From JAXHUH01 sp034211175 (GTDB lineage: Bacteria > Actinomycetota > Acidimicrobiia > Acidimicrobiales > CAIXPF01): DNA of 46,228 nt. The translations under genes and the position numbers were made by a program. The stretch spans positions 1-46,228 of the forward strand of contig JAXHUH010000090.1 in the NCBI GenBank assembly GCA_034211175.1. Reading direction: 5' to 3'. The notes under the pieces are model-generated. The model was not told the DNA's origin. It ran no database searches and saw only the letters and a program-made list of their open reading frames with translations. Shown one piece after another: positions 1 through 7,863 of the stretch; the first letter of the stretch is position 1; every line of letters starts with the position of its first letter.

Positions 1-2
1 GG

Positions 3-674
3 GGGTGGGGTGGCGCGCCCGCGGGGGCGCGGGCCGAGCTGATCCGCGCCGCCGAGCAGCTGTTCGCCGAGCACTCGGTCGAGGGGGTGTCGCTGCGGGC
101 GATCAACCGGGCGGCCGGCCAGCGCAACGCGTCCGCGCTCCAGTACCACTTCGCCGATCGCGACGGCCTCCTGCGGGCGGTGCTGGCGAAGCACGAGCCG
201 GAGGTCTCGGCCCGCCGCCACGCCTTGCTCGACCGGTGCGAGGCGTCACCGTCGACGACGGTGCGGGACCTGTCGGAGGCGCTGGTCCTGCCGCTGGTGC
301 CCAAGCTGACCGACCCCGACGGCGGCCGCGCCTACCTGCGCATCGCCGGTCAGCTCGTGAACGAGCCGGTCAAGGTCGTCGAGCCCGAGGAGCCGACCTA
401 CCTGCTCCTCCACGACGAGGCCGGGAGCGTCAGACGGTGGACGGCGATGATCGAGCCCCACATGCCCGACCTCTCGGTCGGCGCGCCGCTGCACCGGCGG
501 TTCGCGGCGAACCGGTTCACCTTCATCGAGCTCGCCCGCCGGGCCCAGGAGGACCACCCGGGCAGCGACCACCGCCTGTTCGCCAGCCACCTGGTCGACC
601 TCGTCGCGGCCATCGTCGCCACCCCGATCTCGGCCGAGACCGCCAACCTGATCGACCCGACCCGCCGACGCTGA
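3..674 (+). CDS. TetR/AcrR family transcriptional regulator, 5' end cut by window edge
   Basis: The frame is open from the first complete codon and has no ATG, GTG or TTG before base 87, so the gene begins outside the window and 223 residues are visible. Residues about 11-57 form the TetR helix-turn-helix: AELIRAAEQLF, then GVSLRAINRAAG and the recognition segment SALQYHFADRDGLLRAVL, whose YHF..RD.L signature is diagnostic. The rest is the variable ligand-binding all-helical domain, so the effector cannot be named. It resembles the TetR gene at 36980-37687 (VEGVSLR.I, ALQYHF.DRDGL.RA, RHALLD), so the two look like paralogues. Repressing a nearby operon would be usual, but its target is not visible here. 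Confidence 0.85.
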   Translation, partial: GWGGAPAGARAELIRAAEQLFAEHSVEGVSLRAINRAAGQRNASALQYHFADRDGLLRAVLAKHEPEVSARRHALLDRCEASPSTTVRDLSEALVLPLVPKLTDPDGGRAYLRIAGQLVNEPVKVVEPEEPTYLLLHDEAGSVRRWTAMIEPHMPDLSVGAPLHRRFAANRFTFIELARRAQEDHPGSDHRLFASHLVDLVAAIVATPISAETANLIDPTRRR

Positions 675-774
675 GCCGCCGCGGCCCGGGCACGGGAACG
701 GCCACGAGCCGGGACGAACGGCCCTTCTCCGCCGACGTCCCCGGGCGGAGGCTGGCGGCAGGAGGGTGAGGACG

Positions 775-1059
775 ATGACCGATACCCGCACTGCCTGGAC
801 CGACGTCGGCGACCGCCTGTCGGCGCTGTGCCTGAAGCTGAAGCTCCACGCCGAGGAGGAGCTGTCCGAGGACGACGTCCGCGAAGCCGCCGGCCTCGAG
901 AAGCTGAAGGCCGTGTTCGACGAGGCGATCGACGCCATCGGCGACGCCTACGAGGACGAGGCCGTCCGCGCCGACGCCAAGGATCTCGCCGTTGCGTTCG
1001 GCGACGCCCTCGACGCCACCATCAGCGACGCCCGAGATCGGCTCCGCTCCTCGACCTAG
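775..1059 (+). CDS. Small acidic helical protein of unknown function
   Basis: This 94-residue protein starts at ATG 775, nine bases after a GGAGG ribosome site at 761-765; an in-frame GTG at 766 overlaps that site and is less likely. The sequence is strongly charged and predicted helical throughout, for example CLKLKLHAEEELSEDD and FDEAIDAIGDAYEDEAVRAD. It has no cysteine pair, signal peptide or membrane segment. Alternating acidic and hydrophobic residues suggest a helical bundle or a protein-binding partner. I do not recognise a named family. It stands about 100 bases behind the TetR gene on the same strand and could share its transcript, but it has its own strong ribosome site. Confidence 0.75.
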   Translation: MTDTRTAWTDVGDRLSALCLKLKLHAEEELSEDDVREAAGLEKLKAVFDEAIDAIGDAYEDEAVRADAKDLAVAFGDALDATISDARDRLRSST

Positions 1060-1098
1060 GGCCTGCATGAAGGCGAGCCCGGCGGCCCGGAGGTGACG

Positions 1099-1338
1099 GT
1101 GAGCGGTTGGCCCGAGAGCTGGCGGAGCAGCGCGCCCGGCGCCACGTGCCCGTCATGCGGGGAGCCCACCGGCCGGCCCATCCTCCGGGGCATGCCGGGG
1201 CCCGACGTGCTCGAGGCCCTCGACGCCGGTGAGATCGACGTCGTCATCGGAGGCTGCTCCATCACCGACGGCATGCCGACCCACGCCTGCTCGTCCTGCG
1301 GCACCGAGTTCGCCAGCACGAGCCGCCTCGCACCCTGA
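1099..1338 (+). CDS. Small zinc-ribbon protein with two CxxC knuckles
   Basis: GTG 1099 gives 79 residues and lies six bases after CGGAGG (1087-1092); GTG 1093 directly abuts that site and is rejected. Cys17/Cys20 in CPSCG and Cys64/Cys67 in CSSCGTEF form two knuckles that could bind one zinc ion. Between them is a short segment with GRPILRGMPGP and GEIDVVIGGC, the layout of small actinobacterial zinc-ribbon proteins whose role is unknown. There is no membrane segment or signal. It lies 131 bases before the HipA-like kinase and might belong to that transcription unit, but there is no direct link. Confidence 0.65.
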   Translation: MSGWPESWRSSAPGATCPSCGEPTGRPILRGMPGPDVLEALDAGEIDVVIGGCSITDGMPTHACSSCGTEFASTSRLAP

Positions 1339-1345
1339 GCACGTG

Positions 1346-1459
1346 GTGAGTGCCGGGCAGCGGCACAACGCCGGCTACGTGCCACCCGCCCCCGATCGTT
1401 CGACCGCGGAGGACGAGACCGAGCGATTCGTCGCCGAGCGCTTCGGCGCGTCGTCATAG
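1346..1459 (+). CDS. Possible 37-residue peptide upstream of the HipA-like kinase
   Basis: GTG 1346 opens a short frame ending at TAG 1457, eleven bases before the kinase start. The predicted peptide is acidic at its C-terminal half (RSTAEDETERFVAERFGASS). It has no ribosome site, no recognisable domain and no similarity to HipB-type helix-turn-helix antitoxins. The stop codon also forms part of the presumed -10 box of the kinase. It is listed because HipA kinases often follow a small antitoxin gene; it may well be chance. Confidence 0.22.
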   Translation: MSAGQRHNAGYVPPAPDRSTAEDETERFVAERFGASS

Positions 1460-1462
1460 CCT
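1457..1462 (+). promoter_or_regulatory. -10-like TAGCCT box before HipA-like kinase (leaderless start)
   Basis: TAGCCT fits the actinobacterial TANNNT pattern and ends seven bases before GTG 1470. No Shine-Dalgarno sequence precedes that codon. Transcription would start at or next to the GTG, giving a leaderless mRNA. Inference from spacing only. Confidence 0.45.
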
Positions 1463-1469
1463 GCCCGGG

Positions 1470-2390
1470 GTGTTCGACGAGATCGACGTCTCCGACTGGC
1501 CGCAGGCCGGCCAGGAGACGCTGGGCACCAAGCCGAAGCGCTGGCTCGAGCAGCCCGATGCCGGCGTCTACTGGCTGATGAAGGACCGAACCGAGAACCG
1601 ACGCAAGGACGGGACGAGCTTCCCGAAGGGCGATGACTGGGCCGAACGGGTCGCCTCGGCAGTGGCCGGCGTGCTCGGTCTCCCGGCCGCCGAGACCGAG
1701 TTGGTGGTCGTCCACACCGGCGACGAGTCGACCTACGGCGTGATCAGTCGCTCCGTACTCACGAGCAGGACCGACGAGCGGCTCGCCCACGGCAACGAGC
1801 TGCTCGCCGATGCGGGGTTCGACGTCGGCGCCGGCAAGAACCGCCGTGGCTACACACCCGAAGCCGTCCGGACGACCCTGGCGCCGCTCGACGCGCCGGC
1901 AGATGTCGACGAAGGCACCACGGCGTGGGACGTCTTCGTCGGCTACCTCGTGCTGGACGCGTTGATCGGCAACACCGACCGGCACCACGAGAACTGGGCC
2001 GCCATCGTGTCGAAGACCGGACCCAGGCTCGCTCCCACCTTCGATCACGCCTCCAGCCTCGGCTTCCAGCTCGACGACGACCGACGCCAGGAAGCACTGG
2101 CGACCAAGGACGAGCTCCGAACGCCCGAGGCGTACGCCGATCGGGCGACGTCGAAGTTCGAAGGGCGCCTGCATCCCGTCGACGTGGCCGTGGAGGCGCT
2201 GGACACGCTCGGAGCGCAGGAACGAGCGCGAAGGCTCGACCGATGTCGGGACCTCCGCCCGCTCGTCGAAGCGGTCGAGCAGGTGCCGGACAACCGGATG
2301 TCGCCGGCGGCACGCGAGTTCGCCATCCGACTGGTGCAGCGGAATCGGTCACGGCTGTTGTCACACCCGTTCGGTACCTTGAGTTCGTGA
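1470..2390 (+). CDS. HipA-like Ser/Thr kinase, catalytic half only
   Basis: The 306-residue product carries the HipA C-terminal kinase signatures: a lysine in VYWLMKDR (Lys38) for ATP phosphates, an acidic helix segment GDDWAERVASAVAGVLGL (55-71), the HGNELL segment (108-113), the catalytic loop GNTDRHHENW (167-176, Asp170 and Asn175) and the metal-binding Asp192 in LAPTFDHASSLG. Canonical HipA has about 440 residues and a regulatory N-terminal subdomain; that part is missing here and appears to be supplied by the next gene, with which it overlaps by GTGA. GTG 1470 is chosen because homology-like sequence starts there and a TANNNT box lies seven bases upstream. Known HipA kinases phosphorylate proteins such as glutamyl- or tryptophanyl-tRNA synthetase; the substrate here is unknown. 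Databases may call such proteins phosphatidylinositol kinase-like. Confidence 0.85.
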   Translation: MFDEIDVSDWPQAGQETLGTKPKRWLEQPDAGVYWLMKDRTENRRKDGTSFPKGDDWAERVASAVAGVLGLPAAETELVVVHTGDESTYGVISRSVLTSRTDERLAHGNELLADAGFDVGAGKNRRGYTPEAVRTTLAPLDAPADVDEGTTAWDVFVGYLVLDALIGNTDRHHENWAAIVSKTGPRLAPTFDHASSLGFQLDDDRRQEALATKDELRTPEAYADRATSKFEGRLHPVDVAVEALDTLGAQERARRLDRCRDLRPLVEAVEQVPDNRMSPAAREFAIRLVQRNRSRLLSHPFGTLSS

Positions 2391-3136
2391 TCGCCACCGA
2401 TGAACGCCGTCTCTACGTGACCTGGCGCCATCCGACGGGGTCGATCCTTCCGATCGGGCTCCTCGTCCGGCGCGCAACAGACCACGAGCCGTCCTATCGA
2501 TTCAGCTACCTGAAGATGGCCGAGCAGCAGGAGGACTTCACCCCGCTCCCCGGCCTGCCCGACCTCCACCGCTCCTACGAGAGCGACAACCTCTTCCCGG
2601 TCTTCGCGAACCGGCAGATGCCGCGTGAGCGGCCGGACTACGACGTGTTCGTCCAACAGCTGGGGCTCGACCGCGAGGCCGATCCGTTCGAGGTGCTGGC
2701 TCGCAGCGAGGGGTGGCGGGCGACCGACCGCGTCGAGGTGTTCCCCGAGCCTGTCCGAGACGAGAACGGACGCTTGACGACGCTCTTCTTCGCTCGCGGT
2801 GTCCGCCACATCGACGGAGCCTCCGAGGCGATCGAGGGCCTCCACGTGGGGGAACGGCTGGCGCTCGAACCGCAGCCGACGAACCGGTACAACGCACGTG
2901 CGCTCCTGATCAACACACAAACGGGCGGGACGGCCGGCTACCTGCCCGACTACCTCGTCGACACCGTCCACGAGCTGTGGCAGCTCTCCGTCGGCGAGGT
3001 CGAGATCACCGCCGAGCACATCAACCCTCCGAGGTCAGCCCCACACATGCGCCTGCTCTGCCGGCTCGCAGCGCCGTGGCCCGAGGGCTACCAGCCGCTC
3101 TCCGGCCCGGAGTTCCAACCGCTCGCCGCTGGCTGA
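2387..3136 (+). CDS. HipA-N-like and HIRAN domain protein, partner of the kinase
   Basis: GTG 2387 overlaps the kinase stop (GTGA), so the two are translationally coupled; the product has 249 residues. Residues about 8-118 resemble the HipA N-terminal subdomain: YVTWRHPTGSILPIGLL, YRFSYLKM, then LFPVFANRQMPRERPDY followed by DPFEVLARSEGWR, matching the order of the short beta region, the fFdnLLPeg-like stretch and the LL...G segment in HipA. Residues about 131-225 form a HIRAN domain: LFFARGVRHI, IEGLHVGERLALEPQPTNRY, NARALLI and GTAGYLPDYL. HIRAN domains in HLTF/Rad5 bind single-stranded 3' DNA ends; whether this one does is unknown. No helix-turn-helix is seen, so it is not a classical HipB. 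The assignments come from motifs read by eye. Confidence 0.82.
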   Translation: MIATDERRLYVTWRHPTGSILPIGLLVRRATDHEPSYRFSYLKMAEQQEDFTPLPGLPDLHRSYESDNLFPVFANRQMPRERPDYDVFVQQLGLDREADPFEVLARSEGWRATDRVEVFPEPVRDENGRLTTLFFARGVRHIDGASEAIEGLHVGERLALEPQPTNRYNARALLINTQTGGTAGYLPDYLVDTVHELWQLSVGEVEITAEHINPPRSAPHMRLLCRLAAPWPEGYQPLSGPEFQPLAAG

Positions 3137-3277
3137 GCGGGCGAACGGCGACCGAGGACCGACAGACCTGCGGCAGCCGACGCCGACCGGAGGCTCGCCC
3201 GGGATCGGAGCGGCTCCGGCCGACCACCATGTTGCGCCACCACCGGGCTCCGGGCGCGACTAGGGGGCCGGCGGCTC

Positions 3278-3283
3278 TACCCT
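3278..3283 (+). promoter_or_regulatory. -10-like TACCCT box before the DUF3024 gene
   Basis: TACCCT fits TANNNT and ends eight bases before ATG 3292, which has no Shine-Dalgarno sequence. This suggests a leaderless transcript and a promoter separate from the HipA/HIRAN pair. Confidence 0.4.
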
Positions 3284-3291
3284 CGACAGCC

Positions 3292-3627
3292 ATGGTTCCC
3301 GACCTCGACCTGGCGCGCATCAGGAAGTGGATCAACCGTCGCAACGACGACGCGCCCGACGGCGTGGTCAACTACGAGCTCGACGTGTCCGACCGGGCGG
3401 TCACCGTGCTCGAGTGCCGGCCACCATGGGAGCCGAACGGCGAGACCGCCTGGATCCGTCACCCGGTCGCCCGGTTCCGCTACACGAAGAACCGCCACGA
3501 GTGGTCCCTCTACTGGAGCGACCGCAACCTCAAGTTCCACCGCTACGACCTGGCGGCACCGACCCCCCACGTCGAGACGCTGATCGCCGAGGTCGAGCAG
3601 GACCGCACCGCCCTGTTCTGGGGCTGA
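3292..3627 (+). CDS. DUF3024 family protein
   Basis: The 111-residue product matches the DUF3024 pattern: an N-terminal helix (LARIRKWINRRND), a strand with ECRPPWEP, and the signature ARFRYTKNRHEWSLYWSDRN followed by LKFHRYDL. Aromatic and basic residues dominate the core. The function of the family is not established; members are short cytosolic proteins, some carried in integron cassettes. It lies 155 bases behind the HIRAN gene and probably has its own promoter. Its C-terminal codons (LFWG and stop) sit within a 20-base tandem duplication. It converges with the STAND gene, 45 bases away. Confidence 0.85.
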   Translation: MVPDLDLARIRKWINRRNDDAPDGVVNYELDVSDRAVTVLECRPPWEPNGETAWIRHPVARFRYTKNRHEWSLYWSDRNLKFHRYDLAAPTPHVETLIAEVEQDRTALFWG

Positions 3628-3650
3628 CACCCCTGTTCCGAGGCTGACGC
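3611..3650 (+). repeat. 20-base imperfect tandem duplication over a stop codon
   Basis: Bases 3611-3630 and 3631-3650 match at 17 of 20 positions. The first copy holds the last codons and TGA of the DUF3024 gene; the second repeats that segment, including a second TGA, in the convergent gap. Confidence 0.7.
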
Positions 3651-3672
3651 CGCCGTCACCGTCGGGAGCCGG

Positions 3673-6390
3673 TCAGCCGGGCCGCACGACCCACGCGATG
3701 TCGCGGTCGGGCTCGTAGGAGCAGAAGTGGCCGGTGCGCACCGAGTTGCGCAGGTGCTGGCCGAGCTCGGGGTGCAACGACCCGATGCGGCGGATGGCGG
3801 AGCGGATCCGCTGGGTCACCGCGGAGCGGGCCCGTTCCGCGGTGTCGCCCGAGGATCGGGCCCGGCCGCCGAGCCCGAACGCCGAGGTGAGCTGGTCGAC
3901 GAGCGCGTCGAGCTCGGTCCTCGCCTTCTCGGCCCGGCCGACGTCGGCCATCGCCTCGGCCTCCTCGACCTCGGCGTGGAGCTCGCGGGCCCGGTCCTCG
4001 TAGGCGCGCCGCGCCCCGTCGTCGAGCGCAGGGCCGGTCGAGGATTGCTCGGCCGCGGCGCCGGCGAGGTCGAGCGCGTGGACCTCCCGGCCGGGCTCGC
4101 CCAGCAGTCGGGCCAGGTCGGTCAGCCCCTTCGAGGCCCGCAGCTGCACGACCCGGCCCTCGAAGGCCAGCTCCCACGCGTCACCGAGGGCGACGAACCG
4201 GGCGCCGTCACCGTCGTCGGCGGGTCGCTCCTCCATCGGCCCCGCAGCGGGCTGCTCCGGCGCGTCCGGCTGGTCGGAGCCAGCGGGCTGATCGCCACCG
4301 ACCACGGCCCCGGAGTCGGCCGCGGCGATCGCCGCCAGCTCGAGCCGGGCCAGCCGGATGACCTCCGAGCGTTCGAGGACGACGCCGTCGCCGCCAGCCG
4401 GGATCCGCTCGGCGGCGGCGATCATGCTGACGACGGGCAGGTTGCGCCACGTGGCCCGCAGGTCGTCGAGCCTCGTCGTCCGGCCGGCTGCGGCGACGAG
4501 GCCGAACGTCGGCTCCATCACGAGGCGCAGCTCGTTGAGCGAACCCCGCACGACGAGCTCGTCGAGTGCCCGTCGCGTCAACGTCGCGGCGCGGGCCAGG
4601 TCGCCGCGGGCGAGCTCGACCAGCGCCATCGTCCGCAGGTTGATGATCAACGCCGCCGGGTACCCGACCTCGATGCAGCGCCGGTAGGTCTCCTCGGCGA
4701 CGACGCCGGCCTCGTCGATGCTTCGGGCACGAAGTGCGTTGGCCTCGACGGTGCGGGCCCACAGCGTCGTGATGTCGGAGCCGAGGGCGATCGAGCGGTT
4801 GGCCACGTCACGAGCCAGCGCGACCCCGCCGTCGGTGTCGCCGAGCGCCGCCATGAGCTGGGCGACATCGGCCTCGAGCTCGAGCTGGAGGCCCAGAAGT
4901 CCCGAGTCGGCGGCTCGGGCCGCCCCCTCCCGGAAGATGGCGAGCGCCGCCTCGGTGTCGCCCAGCGCCTGGGTGGCCTGGGCGGTGACCCGACGCAGCG
5001 TCACCTCCGCGTACGACGAGCGCTCCGCGAGCGCGAGCCCGGTGGCGGCCAGCTCGATGGCTCCGTCCGGGTCGCCGAGCAGGTACCGGCAGGTGGCGAC
5101 GGTGGCGATGGCGTCGGCCCGGAACCCGCCGACCTCGTCGGGCCACCGTGCGAGCACCTCGGCACCGAGCTCGCCGATCTCGGCGGTGTGGCTCTGGTGC
5201 ACGACGCCCCAGAGCACGGCCACGATGACGTGGGCCCGCTCGCCCGAATCGTCGTGGGCCAGGGCGTAGCGCAGCGCCGTCACCGCGTGCTCGTACAGGC
5301 CGAGCAGCTCACCGATGATGTCGCCGTCCCACGCCTCGCTGCTGCGGAGGAGCACGGCGACGAGCTGGTCACCGACGTGGGTGAGCAGTCGATCGTGCAG
5401 CTCGTCGACCACGGTGGGTTCGAGCCGCTCGCGGGCGAAGGCCCGCACCGCCTCGAGCATCCGGTAGCGGGTCGGCGCGACCGAGGTGTCCGCGGTCAGC
5501 AGCGAGCTCGACACCAGCGCGTCGAGGAGGTCGAGCGTGGCGGCCCGGTCACCCGAGAGCTGCGAGTCGCCGTCCGCGCCGCACACCGCATGGGCCATCG
5601 TCGCCGGGAACGGGCCGGCGAGCACCCCGAGCCGGTCGAAGAGCTGCTGCTCGTCCGTCGACAGGAGCCGGTACGACCAGTCGATCGTGGCCCGCACGCC
5701 ACGGTGGCGCGTCGCGCCCCGGTAGCGGGGCCGGTCCAGCACGTCGAGGCGGGTGTCGAGCAGCCGCAGCACCTCCTCGGGCGACAGCGAGCGGAGCCGG
5801 GCGGCGGCGATCTCGAGCGCGAGGGGCACACCGTCGAGGCGCCGGGCCAGCGCGGCGAGCGATGCGACGTCGTGGCGGGCGGCGACCCCGGCGTCGCGGG
5901 CGCGGGTGGCGAGCAGGCGCAGGCACGGGTTGTCGGGATCGGGTACGTCGCCACGGGGCAGGCCGAGCGGCCCGACGGTCATGATCGCCTCACCGGGCAC
6001 GTCGAGCGGGACCCGGCTCGTGGCGAGCACCGTGGGCGCCTGGCAGGCCTCGACGAGCTCGTCGACGGCATCCGCGACGCGATCGACGACGTGTTCGCAG
6101 TTGTCGACGATCAGCAGCACCGACGGCTCGGCCGGTGAGTCGACCAGCGCGTCGAACGACGGGAACCCGAGTTGGCCGGCGATGGCGCCCGGCACGTCGT
6201 CGGGCTCGTCGATCCGGGTCAGGTCGATGACGCGGACGCCGAGCTCGTAGCGACCGCCCAGCGCGGCGGCGCCGGCGTGGGCGAGGGCCGTCTTGCCGAT
6301 GCCTCCCGGGCCGACCAGCGTCACCAGCCGCCGCTCCGACAGCCGGTCGGTGAGCTCGATCAGCTCGGCGTCACGCCCGATGATGTCCAC
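3673..6390 (-). CDS. STAND-class ATPase (AfsR/LuxR-like) without a DNA-binding domain
   Basis: This is a 905-residue NB-ARC type STAND protein starting at GTG 6390. Walker A is GPGGIGKT (27-34), Walker B is LLIVDNCEHV (Asp95), and sensor motif VLATSRVPLDVPGE follows, then the winged helix stretch (RGVRATIDWSYRLL) and a long TPR-like helical region (about 350-690). The C-terminal 170 residues form a module common in actinobacterial STAND proteins: DAWELAFEGRVVQLRASKGL, LARLLGEPGREVHALDLAG, then AERARSAVTQRIRSAIRRI and a terminal aromatic segment. There is no BTAD or LuxR/OmpR helix-turn-helix, unlike the gene at 26458-29502, so it probably signals through ATP-dependent assembly and protein contacts. 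A low-complexity stretch rich in D, Q, P and G lies before the C-terminal module. Its target is unknown. Confidence 0.85.
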   Translation of the reverse strand: MDIIGRDAELIELTDRLSERRLVTLVGPGGIGKTALAHAGAAALGGRYELGVRVIDLTRIDEPDDVPGAIAGQLGFPSFDALVDSPAEPSVLLIVDNCEHVVDRVADAVDELVEACQAPTVLATSRVPLDVPGEAIMTVGPLGLPRGDVPDPDNPCLRLLATRARDAGVAARHDVASLAALARRLDGVPLALEIAAARLRSLSPEEVLRLLDTRLDVLDRPRYRGATRHRGVRATIDWSYRLLSTDEQQLFDRLGVLAGPFPATMAHAVCGADGDSQLSGDRAATLDLLDALVSSSLLTADTSVAPTRYRMLEAVRAFARERLEPTVVDELHDRLLTHVGDQLVAVLLRSSEAWDGDIIGELLGLYEHAVTALRYALAHDDSGERAHVIVAVLWGVVHQSHTAEIGELGAEVLARWPDEVGGFRADAIATVATCRYLLGDPDGAIELAATGLALAERSSYAEVTLRRVTAQATQALGDTEAALAIFREGAARAADSGLLGLQLELEADVAQLMAALGDTDGGVALARDVANRSIALGSDITTLWARTVEANALRARSIDEAGVVAEETYRRCIEVGYPAALIINLRTMALVELARGDLARAATLTRRALDELVVRGSLNELRLVMEPTFGLVAAAGRTTRLDDLRATWRNLPVVSMIAAAERIPAGGDGVVLERSEVIRLARLELAAIAAADSGAVVGGDQPAGSDQPDAPEQPAAGPMEERPADDGDGARFVALGDAWELAFEGRVVQLRASKGLTDLARLLGEPGREVHALDLAGAAAEQSSTGPALDDGARRAYEDRARELHAEVEEAEAMADVGRAEKARTELDALVDQLTSAFGLGGRARSSGDTAERARSAVTQRIRSAIRRIGSLHPELGQHLRNSVRTGHFCSYEPDRDIAWVVRPG

Positions 6391-6564
6391 GCACGTACCC
6401 CAGACGCGCCAGGCGCCCCCGGATTGGCGACCTTCGCCACCCGGCGCACGACGTTAGTCCCACTGCGCCTGCGGGCCGCTTCCGGGCCCGCAGGAGCGTG
6501 CCCGCCGGGCCTTCGTGACGCAGGGGTGAAGCATTAGCCGCGTTCGGTGAGCAAGGCTGTGGTC

Positions 6565-7704
6565 ATGACGCCGCCATCCGTACCCGAACCCGGCAGCTCG
6601 TCCCGGCGGAGCGCGATCAAGGCCGGACTGGCCCTTGCGGGCATCACGGCGCTCGGCACGGCGGGCCGGGCCACCAGCGCCTTCGCCCTCGGCGCGCCGA
6701 CCCAGGCCGGTGCGCAGCCCGGCTCGGACTTCGACTTCAACGCGCCCGAGCTCGTCGCCCGGGACCTGCAGGTGCCGTGGGGGCTCGACTTCCGGCCCGA
6801 CGGCTCGGCGCTGATCACCCAGCGCAGCATCGGCCACATCACCCGCATCCGCCTCGGCGAGGAACCGGTGATGATGGGCGCCCTCATCGGCCGCGAGACC
6901 GGCGAGGGCGGCGTGCTCGGCCTCGCGGTGTCGCCGACCTACGAGGACGACGGCCTCGTCTACGTCTACGTCACCAACGACGCCCAGAGCCGCGTGGTCC
7001 GCATGCAGCTCGGCAGTCGGGCCGAGACCATCTTCGGCGGCATCGCCGCCGCGGACGTCCACAACGGCGGCCGGATCGCCTTCGGGCCCGACGGGCACCT
7101 CTACGTCGCGACCGGTGACGCCGGCGTGGCGTCGCGGGCCCAGGACCCGGCGAGCCCGAACGGCAAGATCCTTCGCATCACGCCCGACGGGGACCCGGCG
7201 CCCGACAACCCCGACCCGTCGAGCCCCGTCTACAGCCTCGGCCACCGCAACGTCGAGGGCCTCGCCTGGGACGCGCAGGGCCGCCTGTGGGCCACCGAGC
7301 TCGGCGAGGACGCGTTCGACGAGGTCAACCTGATCGAGCCGGGCGCCAACTACGGCTGGCCGGAGCTGGAGGGCGTGTCGAGCGCCGGCGGCGACTTCGT
7401 GAACCCGCAGGTGACGTGGTCACCCGAGCAGGCGTCACCCGCCGGCTGCTGCGTGATCGGCAACACGCTCTACGTGGCCGCGCTGCGCGGCGAGCGCCTG
7501 TGGGCGGTTCCGATCACCGAGGACGGCCTCGGCGACCCGGTGACGGTGCTGATCGGCTTCGGCCGCCTGCGCACGGTCGCCGCAGCACCCGACGGCACGT
7601 TGTGGCTCACGTCGTCGAACCGCGACGGGCGCGGCGACCCGGTGGGCGGCGACGACCGCATCATCCGCTTCACCCCCCGCTCCTGGGCCGAGGGTCAACC
7701 CTGA
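6565..7704 (+). CDS. Tat-exported PQQ-dependent sugar dehydrogenase family protein
   Basis: The 379-residue product begins with a twin-arginine signal: SSRRSAIKAGLALAGITALG (12-31), followed by an Ala-rich cleavage region near ALG-AP. The mature part is a six-bladed beta-propeller of the soluble aldose sugar dehydrogenase/glucose-sorbosone dehydrogenase family: VPWGLDFRPDG, GEGGVLGLAVSPTYEDDG, VHNGGRIAFGPDGHLYVATGD (His166), SLGHRNVEGLAWD (His227, Arg228, Asn229) and GANYGWPE. The enzyme would oxidise sugars outside the membrane with PQQ as cofactor; the substrate cannot be told. ATG 6565 follows AAGG by eight bases; GTG 6547 is an alternative adding six residues. It is divergent from the STAND gene. 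Confidence 0.88.
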   Translation: MTPPSVPEPGSSSRRSAIKAGLALAGITALGTAGRATSAFALGAPTQAGAQPGSDFDFNAPELVARDLQVPWGLDFRPDGSALITQRSIGHITRIRLGEEPVMMGALIGRETGEGGVLGLAVSPTYEDDGLVYVYVTNDAQSRVVRMQLGSRAETIFGGIAAADVHNGGRIAFGPDGHLYVATGDAGVASRAQDPASPNGKILRITPDGDPAPDNPDPSSPVYSLGHRNVEGLAWDAQGRLWATELGEDAFDEVNLIEPGANYGWPELEGVSSAGGDFVNPQVTWSPEQASPAGCCVIGNTLYVAALRGERLWAVPITEDGLGDPVTVLIGFGRLRTVAAAPDGTLWLTSSNRDGRGDPVGGDDRIIRFTPRSWAEGQP

Positions 7705-7753
7705 CGGCGTCTCGCGCTCGCCGTCCGTCGCGCCACGCACCGTGCTCTCCGTG

Positions 7754-7788
7754 CTGTGAGTTTCCTCAGAAACTGAGAGAGCTCACAG
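7754..7788. repeat. Nested inverted repeat between sugar dehydrogenase and BI-1 genes
   Basis: CTGTGAG (7754-7760) pairs with CTCACAG (7782-7788). Inside it CTCAG (7765-7769) pairs with CTGAG (7773-7777), or alternatively AGTTTC (7759-7764) with GAAACT (7769-7774). The stretch is AT-richer than its surroundings. With no T-run it may be an operator or a structured leader rather than a terminator. Confidence 0.5.
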
Positions 7789-7863
7789 AAAGGGCCCCTG
7801 GGCCACCACCGATCGCATGACGTTCCGGCGAAGGGCTGCAGTTCAGTACCGGAATCGGTCAGA

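Noticed and set aside
3727..6138. An 803-codon open frame on the plus strand inside the STAND gene
   Set aside because: It is antisense to a clear ATPase and has the low-complexity GR/RH-rich composition expected of a shadow frame in GC-rich DNA.
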